Notes: a model not told the origin generated them from the sequence alone. A DNA stretch of 64,000 nt from Pseudonocardia xinjiangensis (GCF_012911925.1 NZ_JAAXKY010000003.1:1-64000); one strand, 5' to 3'. Shown: positions 25,504-34,525, counted from the stretch's first letter. Numbers and translations: made by a program.

Positions 25504-26250
25504 TCACCACTGCGCGAGTGCCTCGCCCGCCAGGCCGATGACGACCGGGGCGATACCGAGGACCAGGAACGCGGGGAGGAAGCAGAGTCCGAGAGGGCCG
25601 GTGATGTGCACCGCGGCGCGCTGGGACCTGGCCTGCGCGGAGTCGAGGAGGTCGGCCCGGAGCCGCGCGCCCTCGGCCCTGGCCACCTGGGCCAGTGCGG
25701 CTCCGGTGCCGGCGGATCGGCCCGCGGCCCGGGCGAACGTCGCGAGCACGGGCACGTCCTCGGCCGCGATCCACGCTTCGACCGGATCGGCACCGAGCTC
25801 GAGCAGGCCGGCGACCCTTCGCAGGTGGGTGCCGGTGGAGCCGTGGAGGGGCTCCGCCGCCGCAGCCACCGCGATCGACACGGGCAGCCCCGCCTCCAGG
25901 CACACGGCCAGGAGCTCCCAGCCGCCGGCGATGTCGCCGTCCTGTTCGGTGGCCGGTGCGGAGCGGGCCGCTGCCCGGCGGACGGCCAGCGCCCCGGCTC
26001 CACCCGCCGCGGCTCCCAGCACCACGCCTGCGGCGGCACCCGCGACCGTCCATCCGAGTGCGCCGGCCGCGACGGCGCCGACGACCACCCAGGAGCTGCG
26101 GAGCGCAGGCGGCGCGACGGCGTCGACCGGTCCCGGCGCCGTGCTCTGCAGCGCCAGCAGCCGGCCTGCGCCGTGGCGGCCACCGGGGACGAGCAGGGCG
26201 AGTGCGAGCACGACGAGCGCCGCGGTGACGGTGCCGGGCACGGCGGTCAT
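25504..26250 (-). CDS. tadC: Tad pilus assembly membrane protein TadC
   Basis: A 248-residue protein of the type II secretion F family, the second of the paired inner-membrane platform proteins of the Tad system. It has hydrophobic segments at about 8-25 and 52-90, a cytoplasmic helical domain (ELLAVCLEAGLPVSIAVAAA, RVAGLLELGADPVEAW), and a final membrane pair in PLGLCFLPAFLVLGIAPVVI. The start at ATG 26250 overlaps the stop of tadB by four bases. The longer open frame upstream is the shadow of tadB. The order tadA-tadB-tadC-flp is conserved. Confidence 0.92.
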   Translation of the reverse strand: MTAVPGTVTAALVVLALALLVPGGRHGAGRLLALQSTAPGPVDAVAPPALRSSWVVVGAVAAGALGWTVAGAAAGVVLGAAAGGAGALAVRRAAARSAPATEQDGDIAGGWELLAVCLEAGLPVSIAVAAAAEPLHGSTGTHLRRVAGLLELGADPVEAWIAAEDVPVLATFARAAGRSAGTGAALAQVARAEGARLRADLLDSAQARSQRAAVHITGPLGLCFLPAFLVLGIAPVVIGLAGEALAQW

Positions 26251-27047
26251 CACGGCACCGCCGAACGAAGAATGTGCTCCGACCACGCCGCTCCGGCTGT
26301 CACCAGCATGACGCCGGTGACCAGCATGACCTGACCGAGGACGCCACCGCGCAGGACCGCGACCGGATCGGCGCCGACGAGCTGGCCGAGACCGAGCCCG
26401 AGCAGTGGCAGCGCGGTGAGCACGTGTGCGGTGGCTCGGGGCCCGGCGAGCTGGGCTCGCACCGTGGCCCCGAACCGCACTCGCCAGCGGATGTCGTGGT
26501 GGGCGCGGGCGAGCAGCTCGGCGAGCGGGATGCCGTGCCGCTCCGCCAGCGACCATGCCACAGCGATCCGCTCCACGTCGGGAGCGATCTCGGGCCGGTG
26601 GGCGCTGCCTCGGCGCAGTGCGGCGGAGACGCTGTCGCCGAGGCGCGCGGCGGCCGCCGCCGGGGCCAGGATGTCGCGGGCGAGCGGGCCGTCGGCGCGC
26701 ACCCCACCGAGCGCGGCAGCCGGGTGGCTGCCCGCCCGGAGCTCCTCCGTGATCCGGGAGACGGCATCGGCCAGCTGTCCGGACGTGGTGGCTGCGATGG
26801 TGCTCACCTGGTGGCTCGCCCGCCGCCGGCGCACCGTGAACGCGACGAGTGCCCCGGCCAGTGCTCCGCCCGGCCCCGCCGCCAGCAGCCCGGCGCAGCT
26901 CCCGAGCAGGATGGGGCCGGTCGCCCACATCTGCCGGCCCCGGCGACGTGAACGGGCCGGCCAGAGCGCCGCGAACCTACCCACGCCTGCGGGTGCGGGC
27001 AGGCACGTGATCGCCGCAGCCAGTGCGGCGCATGCCATCGCGTTCAC
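26250..27047 (-). CDS. tadB: Tad pilus assembly membrane protein TadB
   Basis: A 265-residue F-domain platform protein. A GTG at 27047 overlaps the tadA stop (GTGA), which fixes the start; the frame is open further upstream inside tadA only by chance. Hydrophobic segments lie near the N-terminus, around residues 50-70 and at the C-terminus. The cytoplasmic helical F domain reads TTSGQLADAVSRITEELRAG and the following AWSLAERHGIPLAELLARAH. It should form the membrane platform with TadC, driven by the TadA ATPase. Confidence 0.92.
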   Translation of the reverse strand: MNAMACAALAAAITCLPAPAGVGRFAALWPARSRRRGRQMWATGPILLGSCAGLLAAGPGGALAGALVAFTVRRRRASHQVSTIAATTSGQLADAVSRITEELRAGSHPAAALGGVRADGPLARDILAPAAAAARLGDSVSAALRRGSAHRPEIAPDVERIAVAWSLAERHGIPLAELLARAHHDIRWRVRFGATVRAQLAGPRATAHVLTALPLLGLGLGQLVGADPVAVLRGGVLGQVMLVTGVMLVTAGAAWSEHILRSAVP

Positions 27048-28270
27048 CACGGCCCGCGCACCCCGCGATCGGTGAGCAGCCGCTCGAGGCCGTCGCGGCC
27101 ACCGGCCCACCCGTGGGTGCGGCTCCACGCCGGGTCGACCGTGACTCCCTCCGCCGAGCGCGACAGCACCCCCACGACGTCGAGCACCCGGCCGCCGGAC
27201 GCCAGCCTGCGCATGTGCAGCACCACCTGCACGGCTGCGGCGAGCTGGCTGTGCAGGGCCGCCCGCGGCAGGCCACCGGTGGCCGCCAGCGCCTCCATGC
27301 GCGCCGGCACCTCGCGTGCCGAGTTGGCGTGCACGGTGCCGGAGCCGCCGTCGTGGCCGGTGTTGAGGGCGGCCAGGAGATCGCAGACCTCGGCGCCGCG
27401 CACCTCACCGACCACGAGCCGGTCGGGGCGCATCCGCAGCGCCTGGCGAACCAGGTCGCGCAGCACGACCCCACCGGCGCCCTCGATGTTGGCCGGCCGG
27501 GCGACGAGCCGCACCACGTGCGGGTGGCGGGGCCGCAGCTCCTCCGCGTCCTCGACACAGACGATCCGCTCCCGAGGGTCGACGGCGCTGAGCATCGCGG
27601 CGAGGATCGTGGTCTTGCCGGTGCCGGTGCCGCCGGACACGAGGAAGGCGAGCCGCGCGGCGAGCACCGCCCGCAGCAGGGCCTCCCCGGTGGCGTCGAC
27701 GGTGCCGAGCGCGCGGAGGGCCGCGAGGTCGTGTGCCGCGGGACGCAGCACGCGCAGGGACAGACACGTGCCGTCGGCGGCGATCGGCGGCAGGACGGCG
27801 TGCAGCCGGACCCCGACGTCGGCGATCCAGCCGTCGACGTACGGGCTGGCGTCGTCGAGGCGACGGCCTGCGGCGATGGCCAGGCGCTGGGCCAGCCTGC
27901 GTACGGCGGCCTCGTCGGTGAACCGGACGTCGGTGGCCTCGAGGCCCGACCCGCGGTCGACCCACACCGAGCCGGGGCCGCACACCAGGACGTCGGTGGT
28001 GCGGGGGTCGCGCAGCAGCTCGTCGAGCGGTCCGGCGCCGACGAACTCCTGTCGCAGAACTCGCAGCGCCGCGAGCACGTCGAGATCGGAGGCGACGCCC
28101 CCGGCTTCCGCTCGGACGGCCGCGGCCACCGCGGCCTGGGTGATCTCGCCGCCGGCTGCGGCGAGCCGGGAGCGCACGCGGTCGACCAACTCGGAGGCGC
28201 TCCGCCCGCGCAGCTCGACCGGCGGCCGACCGGCGAGCGTGGTGGCCACGCTCCGGCCCGGCCCGCTCAC
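27044..28270 (-). CDS. tadA: Tad pilus assembly ATPase TadA (CpaF-like)
   Basis: A 408-residue hexameric ATPase of the GspE family that powers pilus assembly from the cytoplasm. Walker A is GGTGTGKT at 213-220, with K219. An Asp box VCVEDAEELRP follows, then Walker B-like LRPDRLVVGEVRGAE and the His box GSGTVHAN. The GTG at 28270 overlaps the stop of the upstream CpaE-like gene (GTGA) and gives the normal family length; the open frame continues upstream but only antisense to other codons. The M. tuberculosis counterpart is Rv3659c. Confidence 0.94.
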   Translation of the reverse strand: MSGPGRSVATTLAGRPPVELRGRSASELVDRVRSRLAAAGGEITQAAVAAAVRAEAGGVASDLDVLAALRVLRQEFVGAGPLDELLRDPRTTDVLVCGPGSVWVDRGSGLEATDVRFTDEAAVRRLAQRLAIAAGRRLDDASPYVDGWIADVGVRLHAVLPPIAADGTCLSLRVLRPAAHDLAALRALGTVDATGEALLRAVLAARLAFLVSGGTGTGKTTILAAMLSAVDPRERIVCVEDAEELRPRHPHVVRLVARPANIEGAGGVVLRDLVRQALRMRPDRLVVGEVRGAEVCDLLAALNTGHDGGSGTVHANSAREVPARMEALAATGGLPRAALHSQLAAAVQVVLHMRRLASGGRVLDVVGVLSRSAEGVTVDPAWSRTHGWAGGRDGLERLLTDRGVRGPW

Positions 28271-29376
28271 GGCCGTGCCCCGGAGGTCCGCGCCGCGGTG
28301 GCGTGCAGCTCGGTGAGTACCGCCTGTGCCGCCGCGGCGAGCGGCCCCCGAGGACGACCCGGTGCGGTGCCGCGCTCCAGCGCACGGGCGAGACCCGCCT
28401 CGGGCCGCATCGCCGCGAGCAGCGGCAGGCCCAGCGCGCGTGCGACCTCGGCGGCATCCACACCTCCGGGCGCCGGACCCCGTACGACGAGACGGACCGG
28501 TCCGCCGTGCTCGCTCAGAACCGCGGCCACCCTGGCGCCCGCCGCGCACGACCGCACGTCGGCCGGAACGACGAGCACGGTGAGGTCGGCGGTTGCCAAC
28601 GCGGCGATCGCGGCGTCGGTGGGGTAGCGGGGAAGATCACAGACGACCGTCTCGCCTGCTCGCCTGCCGGCCTCGATGACCGAACGGACGGCAGCCGGGG
28701 ACGGCCCGTGTGCCGACCGGTCGCAGGACAGCACCGCCAGCTCGCCCCCGCCCCGGCGGGCGACCGCGGGTGCAGGAAGGGCGGCGTGCAGCGCGGTGGC
28801 AGGCACCCGACCGCCCTCGACCCCGATGTCGGGCCATCGCAGGCCGCCGAGCTCCTCCGCGCCGAGCACGAGGTCGAGGCCGCCGCCGAGTGGGTCGCAG
28901 TCGACGAGCAGCACCCGCGAGCCCTCACGCACGGCGGTGACCGCGACGGCGGCGGCGAGTACGGAAGCACCGGCGCCACCCCGGCCGCCGACGACGGCCA
29001 GCACGGCGCCGTCGTGGCCGGGCCCCTCAGCGGCTTCGGTGAACGCGGCCACCAGCCAGGACTCGGCGTCGGGCAGGGAGATGACGTGCTCGGCCCCCAC
29101 CGCGACGGCGTGCTGCCACACGGGAGGCGCGGGTTCGCCACGGACGGCGACGATCACCTCGCCCCGGCGGGGCAGCCCGGCCTGCGCGCACTGCTGCGCG
29201 GCCGCCGCGTCGAGCAGCACGAGGGGTGCTCCCGGCCAGTGCGGCCGGGCCTGCGCCGCGTCGACCGTGCGGTGGAGCTCACAGCCCGCTGCCGCGGCCA
29301 ACCGCAGGACGGTGTCGAGCAGTTCGGGGTCGGACACCATCACCAACCCGCGACGTTCGCCTGAGCCCTGATGCAC
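28267..29376 (-). CDS. Ssd/CpaE-like septum-site protein (Rv3660c-like)
   Basis: A 369-residue MinD/ParA-superfamily protein at the head of the Tad operon, as Rv3660c (ssd) is in M. tuberculosis. The N-terminal 100 residues look like the receiver-like domain of CpaE. The P-loop at 130-138 reads GGRGGAGAS: the signature Lys and the P-loop Lys of MinD are replaced by Arg and Ala, so ATP binding or hydrolysis is doubtful. A VLLVDCDPLGGGLDLVLG segment follows, in which the Asp residues are kept. It may place the pilus machine or affect septum placement. The start is at ATG 29376. Confidence 0.88.
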   Translation of the reverse strand: MHQGSGERRGLVMVSDPELLDTVLRLAAAAGCELHRTVDAAQARPHWPGAPLVLLDAAAAQQCAQAGLPRRGEVIVAVRGEPAPPVWQHAVAVGAEHVISLPDAESWLVAAFTEAAEGPGHDGAVLAVVGGRGGAGASVLAAAVAVTAVREGSRVLLVDCDPLGGGLDLVLGAEELGGLRWPDIGVEGGRVPATALHAALPAPAVARRGGGELAVLSCDRSAHGPSPAAVRSVIEAGRRAGETVVCDLPRYPTDAAIAALATADLTVLVVPADVRSCAAGARVAAVLSEHGGPVRLVVRGPAPGGVDAAEVARALGLPLLAAMRPEAGLARALERGTAPGRPRGPLAAAAQAVLTELHATAARTSGARP

Positions 29377-29583
29377 CGCGACCTCCCTCGTCGTGCCGCT
29401 CGGGGGGAGCGGCGAGATCAGAGTGAGGTGCGGGTGGCTCCGTCGGAGGACGGATCGTCAACCTGTGGACAGCCAGTAGCCGATGTGGACAACCGGGCCC
29501 GATCGGTGCCGCTGTGCCGGGTTCTGTCGGGGCGCCCGGCAAGAGTTGATTCGGGGGCCGCTGCGGGCTCCCCTGGACATGGG

Positions 29584-29676
29584 ACGGCCCCCGCCAGGGG
29601 GGATTGGCGGGGGCCGTCGGTGGTTCAGCTCCGGGGGGTCGAGCTGAACCGCGCCCGGACACGTCCGGGCACCACC
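29584..29676. other. Cluster of three strong hairpins between divergent genes
   Basis: Three perfect inverted repeats lie side by side: ACGGCCCCCGCCA / TGGCGGGGGCCGT (29584-29617), GTTCAGCTC / GAGCTGAAC (29623-29649) and GCCCGGAC / GTCCGGGC (29653-29670). GGTGGT (29619-29624) and ACCACC (29671-29676) can close the last two into a three-way junction. The genes on either side point away, so these are not ordinary end-of-gene terminators. A structured leader or small RNA is possible. The rest of 29377-29725 shows no gene. Confidence 0.55.
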
Positions 29677-29725
29677 AACTGTAGCCCTTGAAAGGCTGCA
29701 ACGCGCGCCCCTGGACGGAGCATCT

Positions 29726-30622
29726 GTGCAGCGTCCGCGGTGCGCCGTGGGGTCCGCCACTCCCTGTCGGGTTCTGGCAAGCTCGCTCCACGTGCCTGGT
29801 CCGTTGCCGACGCTACCCCCGAACCCGCCTCCAGCGGCCTCTGGAGCCGCTGCCTTCTTCGATCTTGACAAGACGATCATCGCGGGCTCCAGCGCCCTTG
29901 CGTTCAGCCGACCGTTCCGCCGCCGGGGGTTGATCAGCAGGCGGGCGGCGCTGCGCAGCGGATACGCCCAGTTACTGCTCGTGCTCTCCGGCGCGGACGC
30001 GGACACGATGGACCTGCTGCGCAGGCGGATCACCGCGCTCTGCACGGGGTGGGAGGTGGCGCAGATCCGGGCGATCGTCGCCGAGACCCTGTACGACATC
30101 GTCGAGCCGCTCGTGTACGCAGAGGCCGCCGAGCTGATCGCCGAGCACCGGGCGAACGGTGACGAGGTCATCGTGCTGTCCGCTTCTGGCCTGGAGGTCG
30201 TGGAACCCATCGCTGCTCTCGTGGGAGCCGACCGCTGCCTGGCCACGCGGATGAGCGTCGAGGAGGGCCGCTACACAGGTGTGATCGACTACTACTGCTA
30301 CGGCGAGGAGAAGGCCGAGGCGGCGCGGAAGATCGCGGACGAGCGCGGCTACCGGTTGGAGGACTGCCGGGCCTACTCCGACTCGATCACGGACCTGCCG
30401 CTGCTGGAGGCCGTCGGGCATCCCACGGTCGTCAACCCGGACAAGGGCCTGCGCCGGGAGGCGATGCAGCGCGGCTGGCCGATCCTGACGTTCGCCGACC
30501 CCGTGGCGCTGCGCCGGTTCCGACCCCCGGAGAGGAGCGCGACCTTCGCCGCGGCCGGACTGGGCGCGGCGGCGCTCGTGGGTGCGTCCTGGTACGGCCA
30601 CAAGCGGTGGACCCGCCGGTGA
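29726..30622 (+). CDS. HAD-IB family phosphatase (Rv3661/SerB-like)
   Basis: A 298-residue phosphohydrolase of the HAD superfamily, subfamily IB, which includes phosphoserine phosphatases and phospholipid phosphatases. Motif I is FFDLDKTI with nucleophile D46 and general acid D48; motif II is IVLSASG; motif III is AYSDSITDLPLL. A C-terminal hydrophobic helix (about 270-290) suggests a membrane tail. The GTG at 29726 has GGAG five bases upstream; GTG 29792 is an alternative. The substrate is not evident. The place beside the CpaE-like gene matches Rv3661. Confidence 0.88.
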   Translation: MQRPRCAVGSATPCRVLASSLHVPGPLPTLPPNPPPAASGAAAFFDLDKTIIAGSSALAFSRPFRRRGLISRRAALRSGYAQLLLVLSGADADTMDLLRRRITALCTGWEVAQIRAIVAETLYDIVEPLVYAEAAELIAEHRANGDEVIVLSASGLEVVEPIAALVGADRCLATRMSVEEGRYTGVIDYYCYGEEKAEAARKIADERGYRLEDCRAYSDSITDLPLLEAVGHPTVVNPDKGLRREAMQRGWPILTFADPVALRRFRPPERSATFAAAGLGAAALVGASWYGHKRWTRR

Positions 30623-30665
30623 CGAGGCCGGCGATGTTCTGAACCGGTGCACTGCCGTCCGGCCC

Positions 30666-30694
30666 TTGCTGTGCTTCCCGTCACGTACTACAAA
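30666..30694 (+). promoter_or_regulatory. Sigma-70-type promoter of the candidate Ms1-like RNA
   Basis: TTGCTG at 30666-30671 and TACAAA at 30689-30694 are separated by 17 bases, the ideal spacing for a housekeeping promoter. Transcription would start near 30701. The clear -35/-10 pair is unusual in this GC-rich sequence. Confidence 0.5.
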
Positions 30695-30700
30695 GGGGTC

Positions 30701-30945
30701 ACGGACTCCTGTTCGGCCAGGGGCGGTGCGGCAGAGAAGCACCCGTCCACCCCGAGCGGGTCTCCGTGCATGAGTGTCGGGCGCTCCACGCGCAGCACGC
30801 CGCGGGAGGCATGTCGTCGTGGGCCTGCGTATCGGGACGCTGGACGCCGAGGCCACCAACACGACACGTAGTGCACGCCTGGATCTCGATGCTCACGCGC
30901 AGATGGGCGGCGTTCCTCCGGGGATGCCGCCCGTCTCTTTTTCTC
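30701..30945 (+). ncRNA. Candidate Ms1/MTS2823-type small RNA (6S-like)
   Basis: The gap between the HAD gene and the Fic-like gene has no coding frame but holds a complete transcription unit of about 245 nt: promoter, structured body, and a canonical intrinsic terminator. The body folds on itself at long range: GTGCA-TGA-GTGTCG (30766-30779) pairs with CGACAC-GTAG-TGCAC (30862-30876), and inside that GGCG...TCCA (30780-30788) pairs with TGGACGCC (30841-30848). That makes a rod with internal loops, like 6S RNA. In M. tuberculosis the abundant RNA MTS2823 (Ms1 in M. smegmatis, which binds core RNA polymerase) is, as I recall, at the Rv3661 end on the plus strand, matching gene order, direction and size here. 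Homology is inferred from position and shape, not from sequence alignment. Confidence 0.68.
30902..30942 (+). terminator. Intrinsic terminator with T-run
   Basis: Ten-pair stem GATGGGCGGC / GCCGCCCGTC with one G-T pair and a 14-base loop, followed by TCTTTTT. A T-run of five after a GC stem is rare in this window, and no protein gene on this strand ends nearby. Confidence 0.85.
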
Positions 30946-30976
30946 CCGCCGGACGTTCTCGCGGCCGTACAGGGGC

Positions 30977-31720
30977 TCAGGTCCGGGCGTCGGCGATCGA
31001 GATTCCCTCCCGGGCCCCGGCCTCCCACTGCGCGCAGCAGTGCAGCAGCCAGGTCGTGATGCCCTCGGGTGTGCCGGCGGCGAAGGCGCCGGCCGCGTCG
31101 CGGTACTCGGCGGCGTGGCGCAGGTGGCCCACCTCCGGGACGGCCAGCCCCTTCGGGTCGAGGCCGGCGGCCACGGCCGTGAGCCGGGCCGCGGCCCGCG
31201 CCACCACGCCGTTGGCGGTGGGGAAGGGGGTGAGCGCCAGCAGTTCTCCGTGCACCACGGCGACGAGAACGGGGGCGGGCACGGACGTTCCGCCGGTGAG
31301 CAGCCGGGCGAGCAGGTCGAGTCGGGCCGACACCTCGGCGTCCGCCCGCGGCCGGCCGAGCTCGGTGCCGTGGCGCTCCACAGGCACGAGATCGGCAGCG
31401 GCCACGAGGTGCAGGCGGGCCAGCGCCTGCAGCGGAGAGGTGCGCCAGACCCCGAGGAGCCTGCCGGACTCCTCGGCCACGCGCACGGCCCCGGCCAGTA
31501 CCGGGCTACGCACGGTGTCCTCGGTCCCGATGGCCGCGCCGTCGAGTGCGGCGGACGCCCGCGCCGCGCGCAGGCTCGCCTCGGCCGCGCTCGCCGGCCA
31601 GCCGCGCCGGTTCACCGGGTGGTTGTGCACGGCCACGACCGCGTCCCGGGCACTGGTCACGGCGTCGGAGACGCCGGGCAGCCCCAGCAGGGGGGCGAGC
31701 GGATCGGTGGTCGCTGGCAC
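30977..31720 (-). CDS. Fic-like protein with degenerate active site (Rv3662c position)
   Basis: A 247-residue all-helical protein. The segment [17 protein letters not shown] (from T164) lines up with the Fic motif HPFxxGNGR, with PF, NG and the helix kept, but the catalytic His is Thr, the glycine is Ala and the phosphate-binding Arg is Val. The N-terminal [16 protein letters not shown] resembles the inhibitory or helical start of Fic proteins. AMP transfer is therefore unlikely; a binding or regulatory role is possible. It occupies the place of Rv3662c, convergent with the small RNA and divergent from acs. It is a conserved actinobacterial family of unknown role. Confidence 0.75.
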   Translation of the reverse strand: MPATTDPLAPLLGLPGVSDAVTSARDAVVAVHNHPVNRRGWPASAAEASLRAARASAALDGAAIGTEDTVRSPVLAGAVRVAEESGRLLGVWRTSPLQALARLHLVAAADLVPVERHGTELGRPRADAEVSARLDLLARLLTGGTSVPAPVLVAVVHGELLALTPFPTANGVVARAAARLTAVAAGLDPKGLAVPEVGHLRHAAEYRDAAGAFAAGTPEGITTWLLHCCAQWEAGAREGISIADART

Positions 31721-31932
31721 CCCGGCATGGTGCCATCCACGGGCGCTCGTCCCCGGGCTCGGGCGACCGCGAATCCCGGCCGGTCGCGACCCCCGGCCCG
31801 CCGTCCTACGATCGGGGCCCTACCTGCCCGTACTGGCGGTGCGCTGGGAGAGAGGGGCCGCTAGCGTCGTCCCTCGCACGGGAGCCGGGCAAGTACCGCC
31901 CGGTGTATGCGCCCAGGATCTGGAGGGCATTG

Positions 31933-33918
31933 ATGGCCGAGGAATCGACGAACGCCACACTGAGCAACCTAGCGACCGAGAGTCGGAGTTTTCCGCCGAG
32001 TGACGAGTTCGCTGCCCAGGCCAACGCCACGGCCGAGTGGTACGACCGCGCCGACTCCGACCGCGAGACCTTCTGGGCCGAGCAGGCCGATCGCCTGCAC
32101 TGGCACCAGAAGTGGGACAAGGTCCTGGAGTGGGACGCTCCGTTCGCCCAGTGGTTCGTGGGCGGCAAGCTGAACGTCGCCTACAACTGCGTCGACCGGC
32201 ACGTCGAGGACGGCCACGGCGAGCAGGTCGCGTTCCACTGGGAGGGCGAGCCCGGTGACACCCGCACCATCACCTACGTGGATCTGAAGAGCGAGGTCTG
32301 CAAGGCGGCCAACGCCCTCACCGAGCTCGGCGTGCAGACCGGTGACCGGGTGGCGATCCAGCTCCCGATGATCCCGGAGGCAGTGGTGGCGATGCTGGCC
32401 TGCGCCCGGCTGGGGGCGGCGCACAGCGTCGTGTTCGGCGGGTTCTCGCCCGGCGCGCTGCGGTCGCGGATCGAGGACGCCGAGGCGAAGCTGCTGATCA
32501 CCTCCGACGGGCAGTACCGGCGCGGGAAGCCGGCACCGATGAAGGAGAACACCGACGAGGCGGTCAAGGACACGCCGTCCATCAAGCACGTGCTGGTGGT
32601 CAAGCGCACCGAGACCGAGGTGCCGTGGACCGAGGGCCGTGACGTCTGGTGGCACGACATCGTCGACCGGCAGTCCGACGAGCACGAGGCGCAGCCGTTC
32701 GACTCCGAGCACCCGCTGTACATCCTCTACACCTCGGGCACCACCGGTAAGCCCAAGGGCATCCTGCACACCTCCGGCGGCTACCTCACGCAGGCCGCCT
32801 ACACCCACCACGTGGTGTTCGACCACAAGCCGGGGGAGAGCGTCTACTGGTGCACCGCCGACATCGGCTGGGTCACGGGGCACACCTACATCGTGTACGG
32901 GCCGCTGGCCAACCGCGCGACGTCGGTGATGTACGAGGGCACGCCCAACACGCCGCACGAGGGGCGCCACTGGGAGATCATCCAGAAGTACGGCGTCTCC
33001 ATCTACTACACCGCACCCACGCTGATCCGCACGTTCATGAAGTGGGGCAAGGAGATCCCGGACAAGTTCGACCTCTCCTCGCTCAAGGTTCTCGGCACGG
33101 TCGGCGAGCCGATCAACCCCGAGGCATGGATGTGGTACCGGGAGAACATCGGCCACGACAAGTGCCCGATCGTCGACACGTGGTGGCAGACCGAGACCGG
33201 CGCGATCATGATCGCGCCCCTGCCCGGCGTCACGGCGACGAAGCCCGGTTCCGCGATGCGTGCGGTGCCGGGGATCGCCGCGAACGTCGTCGACGAGTCC
33301 GGCACCCCGGTGGGGCCCGGCGGCGGTGGGTACCTCGTGCTCGACAAGCCCTGGCCGGCGATGCTGCGGGGCATCTGGGGCGACGAGGAGCGCTACCGCG
33401 AGACCTACTGGTCGCGGTTCGCCGAGCAGGGCTACTACTTCGCGGGTGACGGCGCGAAGTACGACGACGACGGCGCGGTCTGGCTGCTCGGGCGCGTCGA
33501 CGACGTGATGAACGTGTCGGGCCACCGCATCTCCACGACGGAGGTGGAGTCGGCGCTGGTCAGCCACCCGACGGTGGCCGAGGCGGCCGTGGTCGGAGCC
33601 TCCGACCCGACCACCGGGCAGGGAATCGTCGCGTTCGTCATCCTGCGGGGCAACGTCGCCCAGGACGAGGGGAAGGGCGCGGACGCCATCAAGGCCCTGC
33701 GCGACCACGTGTCCAAGGAGATCGGCCCGATCGCGAAGCCGCGCCAGATCATGGTCGTGGACGAGCTGCCGAAGACCCGCTCGGGCAAGATCATGCGCAG
33801 GCTGCTGCGCGATGTCGCGGAGAACCGCGAGGTCGGGGACGTCACCACGCTGGCCGACTCCTCGGTCATGGACCTCATCTCCGAGGGTCTCAAGGACGGC
33901 GGCAAGTCGGAGGACTGA
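31933..33918 (+). CDS. acs: Acetyl-CoA synthetase (AMP-forming)
   Basis: Makes acetyl-CoA from acetate, ATP and CoA by way of acetyl-AMP. At 661 residues it has the family length. The signatures are [19 protein letters not shown] (nucleotide loop), the [17 protein letters not shown] block, WWQTETG (acyl pocket and adenine) and [11 protein letters not shown] with K619, the Lys that acetylation silences in other bacteria. The ATG at 31933 gives the normal N-terminus; the open frame further upstream is not coding. Rv3667 holds the same place in M. tuberculosis. A perfect hairpin follows the stop. The operator of the oxalate genes is not present here. Confidence 0.97.
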   Translation: MAEESTNATLSNLATESRSFPPSDEFAAQANATAEWYDRADSDRETFWAEQADRLHWHQKWDKVLEWDAPFAQWFVGGKLNVAYNCVDRHVEDGHGEQVAFHWEGEPGDTRTITYVDLKSEVCKAANALTELGVQTGDRVAIQLPMIPEAVVAMLACARLGAAHSVVFGGFSPGALRSRIEDAEAKLLITSDGQYRRGKPAPMKENTDEAVKDTPSIKHVLVVKRTETEVPWTEGRDVWWHDIVDRQSDEHEAQPFDSEHPLYILYTSGTTGKPKGILHTSGGYLTQAAYTHHVVFDHKPGESVYWCTADIGWVTGHTYIVYGPLANRATSVMYEGTPNTPHEGRHWEIIQKYGVSIYYTAPTLIRTFMKWGKEIPDKFDLSSLKVLGTVGEPINPEAWMWYRENIGHDKCPIVDTWWQTETGAIMIAPLPGVTATKPGSAMRAVPGIAANVVDESGTPVGPGGGGYLVLDKPWPAMLRGIWGDEERYRETYWSRFAEQGYYFAGDGAKYDDDGAVWLLGRVDDVMNVSGHRISTTEVESALVSHPTVAEAAVVGASDPTTGQGIVAFVILRGNVAQDEGKGADAIKALRDHVSKEIGPIAKPRQIMVVDELPKTRSGKIMRRLLRDVAENREVGDVTTLADSSVMDLISEGLKDGGKSED

Positions 33919-33927
33919 CCGCTGCTC

Positions 33928-33959
33928 CTCCCGGCCCGGCGTGTTCGCCGGGCCGGGAG
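33928..33959 (+). terminator. Terminator hairpin of acs
   Basis: Perfect 14-bp stem CTCCCGGCCCGGCG / CGCCGGGCCGGGAG with a TGTT loop, nine bases past the acs stop. Confidence 0.8.
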
Positions 33960-34507
33960 CGGCAGGCCGGGCCGACCTCGCCGGCACCACCCCTTCTCAT
34001 CCGGGCGCGACCTGTCGGGCCACGTCCATGGTCCCGCTCGCGCCCGTAGTCGCCTGCGCAGGCGTTCCGCTGCGCGGGACGCTCCCGCGCCCGTCGCGCC
34101 GGGAGACGCTCCCAGCGGCCCCGTGGGCGCCGCTCGAGATGCCTTGCCTCCGGTAAAGCCCGTGCGCCGTCGCCCGCGGCACCGAGGCGCCGTTCCCGGG
34201 GCCCGCAGCGGTCACGAAGTCGGACGGACCGCCGTTTCCGCCGGGCCCCGCGATCCGTGCCACCCTGCTCGGAGGCTGGGCGGCGGTCCGCACGCTCCCA
34301 CGCTCGTCCGCCCGCCCTGCTCAGGCCTGTCACCGGCGTGTCCGCGGCTCGCGCCGTCGCTGCCGTGGAACAGATGGAACGAACTGGGTGAAAATCACCT
34401 GATTCGGACAATTAGCGTAGGTAAAGAAGTCTAAAAGATCTTCGCCGAGATCGGTAAAGAATGGCGACTCAGCGCCGGGCGGTAGCAACTAATTCTGGAC
34501 AACCAGC
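33960..34507. other. Intergenic stretch with an AT-rich promoter zone
   Basis: No gene is evident in these 550 bases; the open frames lack coding character. Bases 34390-34500 are markedly AT-richer than the surroundings (for example GTAAAGAAGTCTAAAAGATC) and lead into TGGACA at 34496-34501. That may be the -35 element of the antiporter transcript, with its -10 inside the operator at 34508. Confidence 0.45.
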
Positions 34508-34525
34508 CATACCGTATGCAGTATG
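34508..34525. promoter_or_regulatory. GntR-type operator, site O1
   Basis: CATACCGTATGCAGTATG, an 18-bp palindrome with seven of nine pairs matching. It is the exact reverse complement of the site at 45794, 11 kb away. It starts seven bases after a possible -35 hexamer, so binding would block RNA polymerase. It stands ahead of the leader peptide and first antiporter gene. Confidence 0.8.

Noticed and set aside
31969-33990. 673-codon open frame antisense to acs
   Set aside because: acs is certain; the antisense frame mirrors its codon third-position bias.
33960-34440. Protein-coding gene in the gap after acs
   Set aside because: Several frames are open on both strands, but none has a start signal, conserved motif or coding-like third-position pattern.
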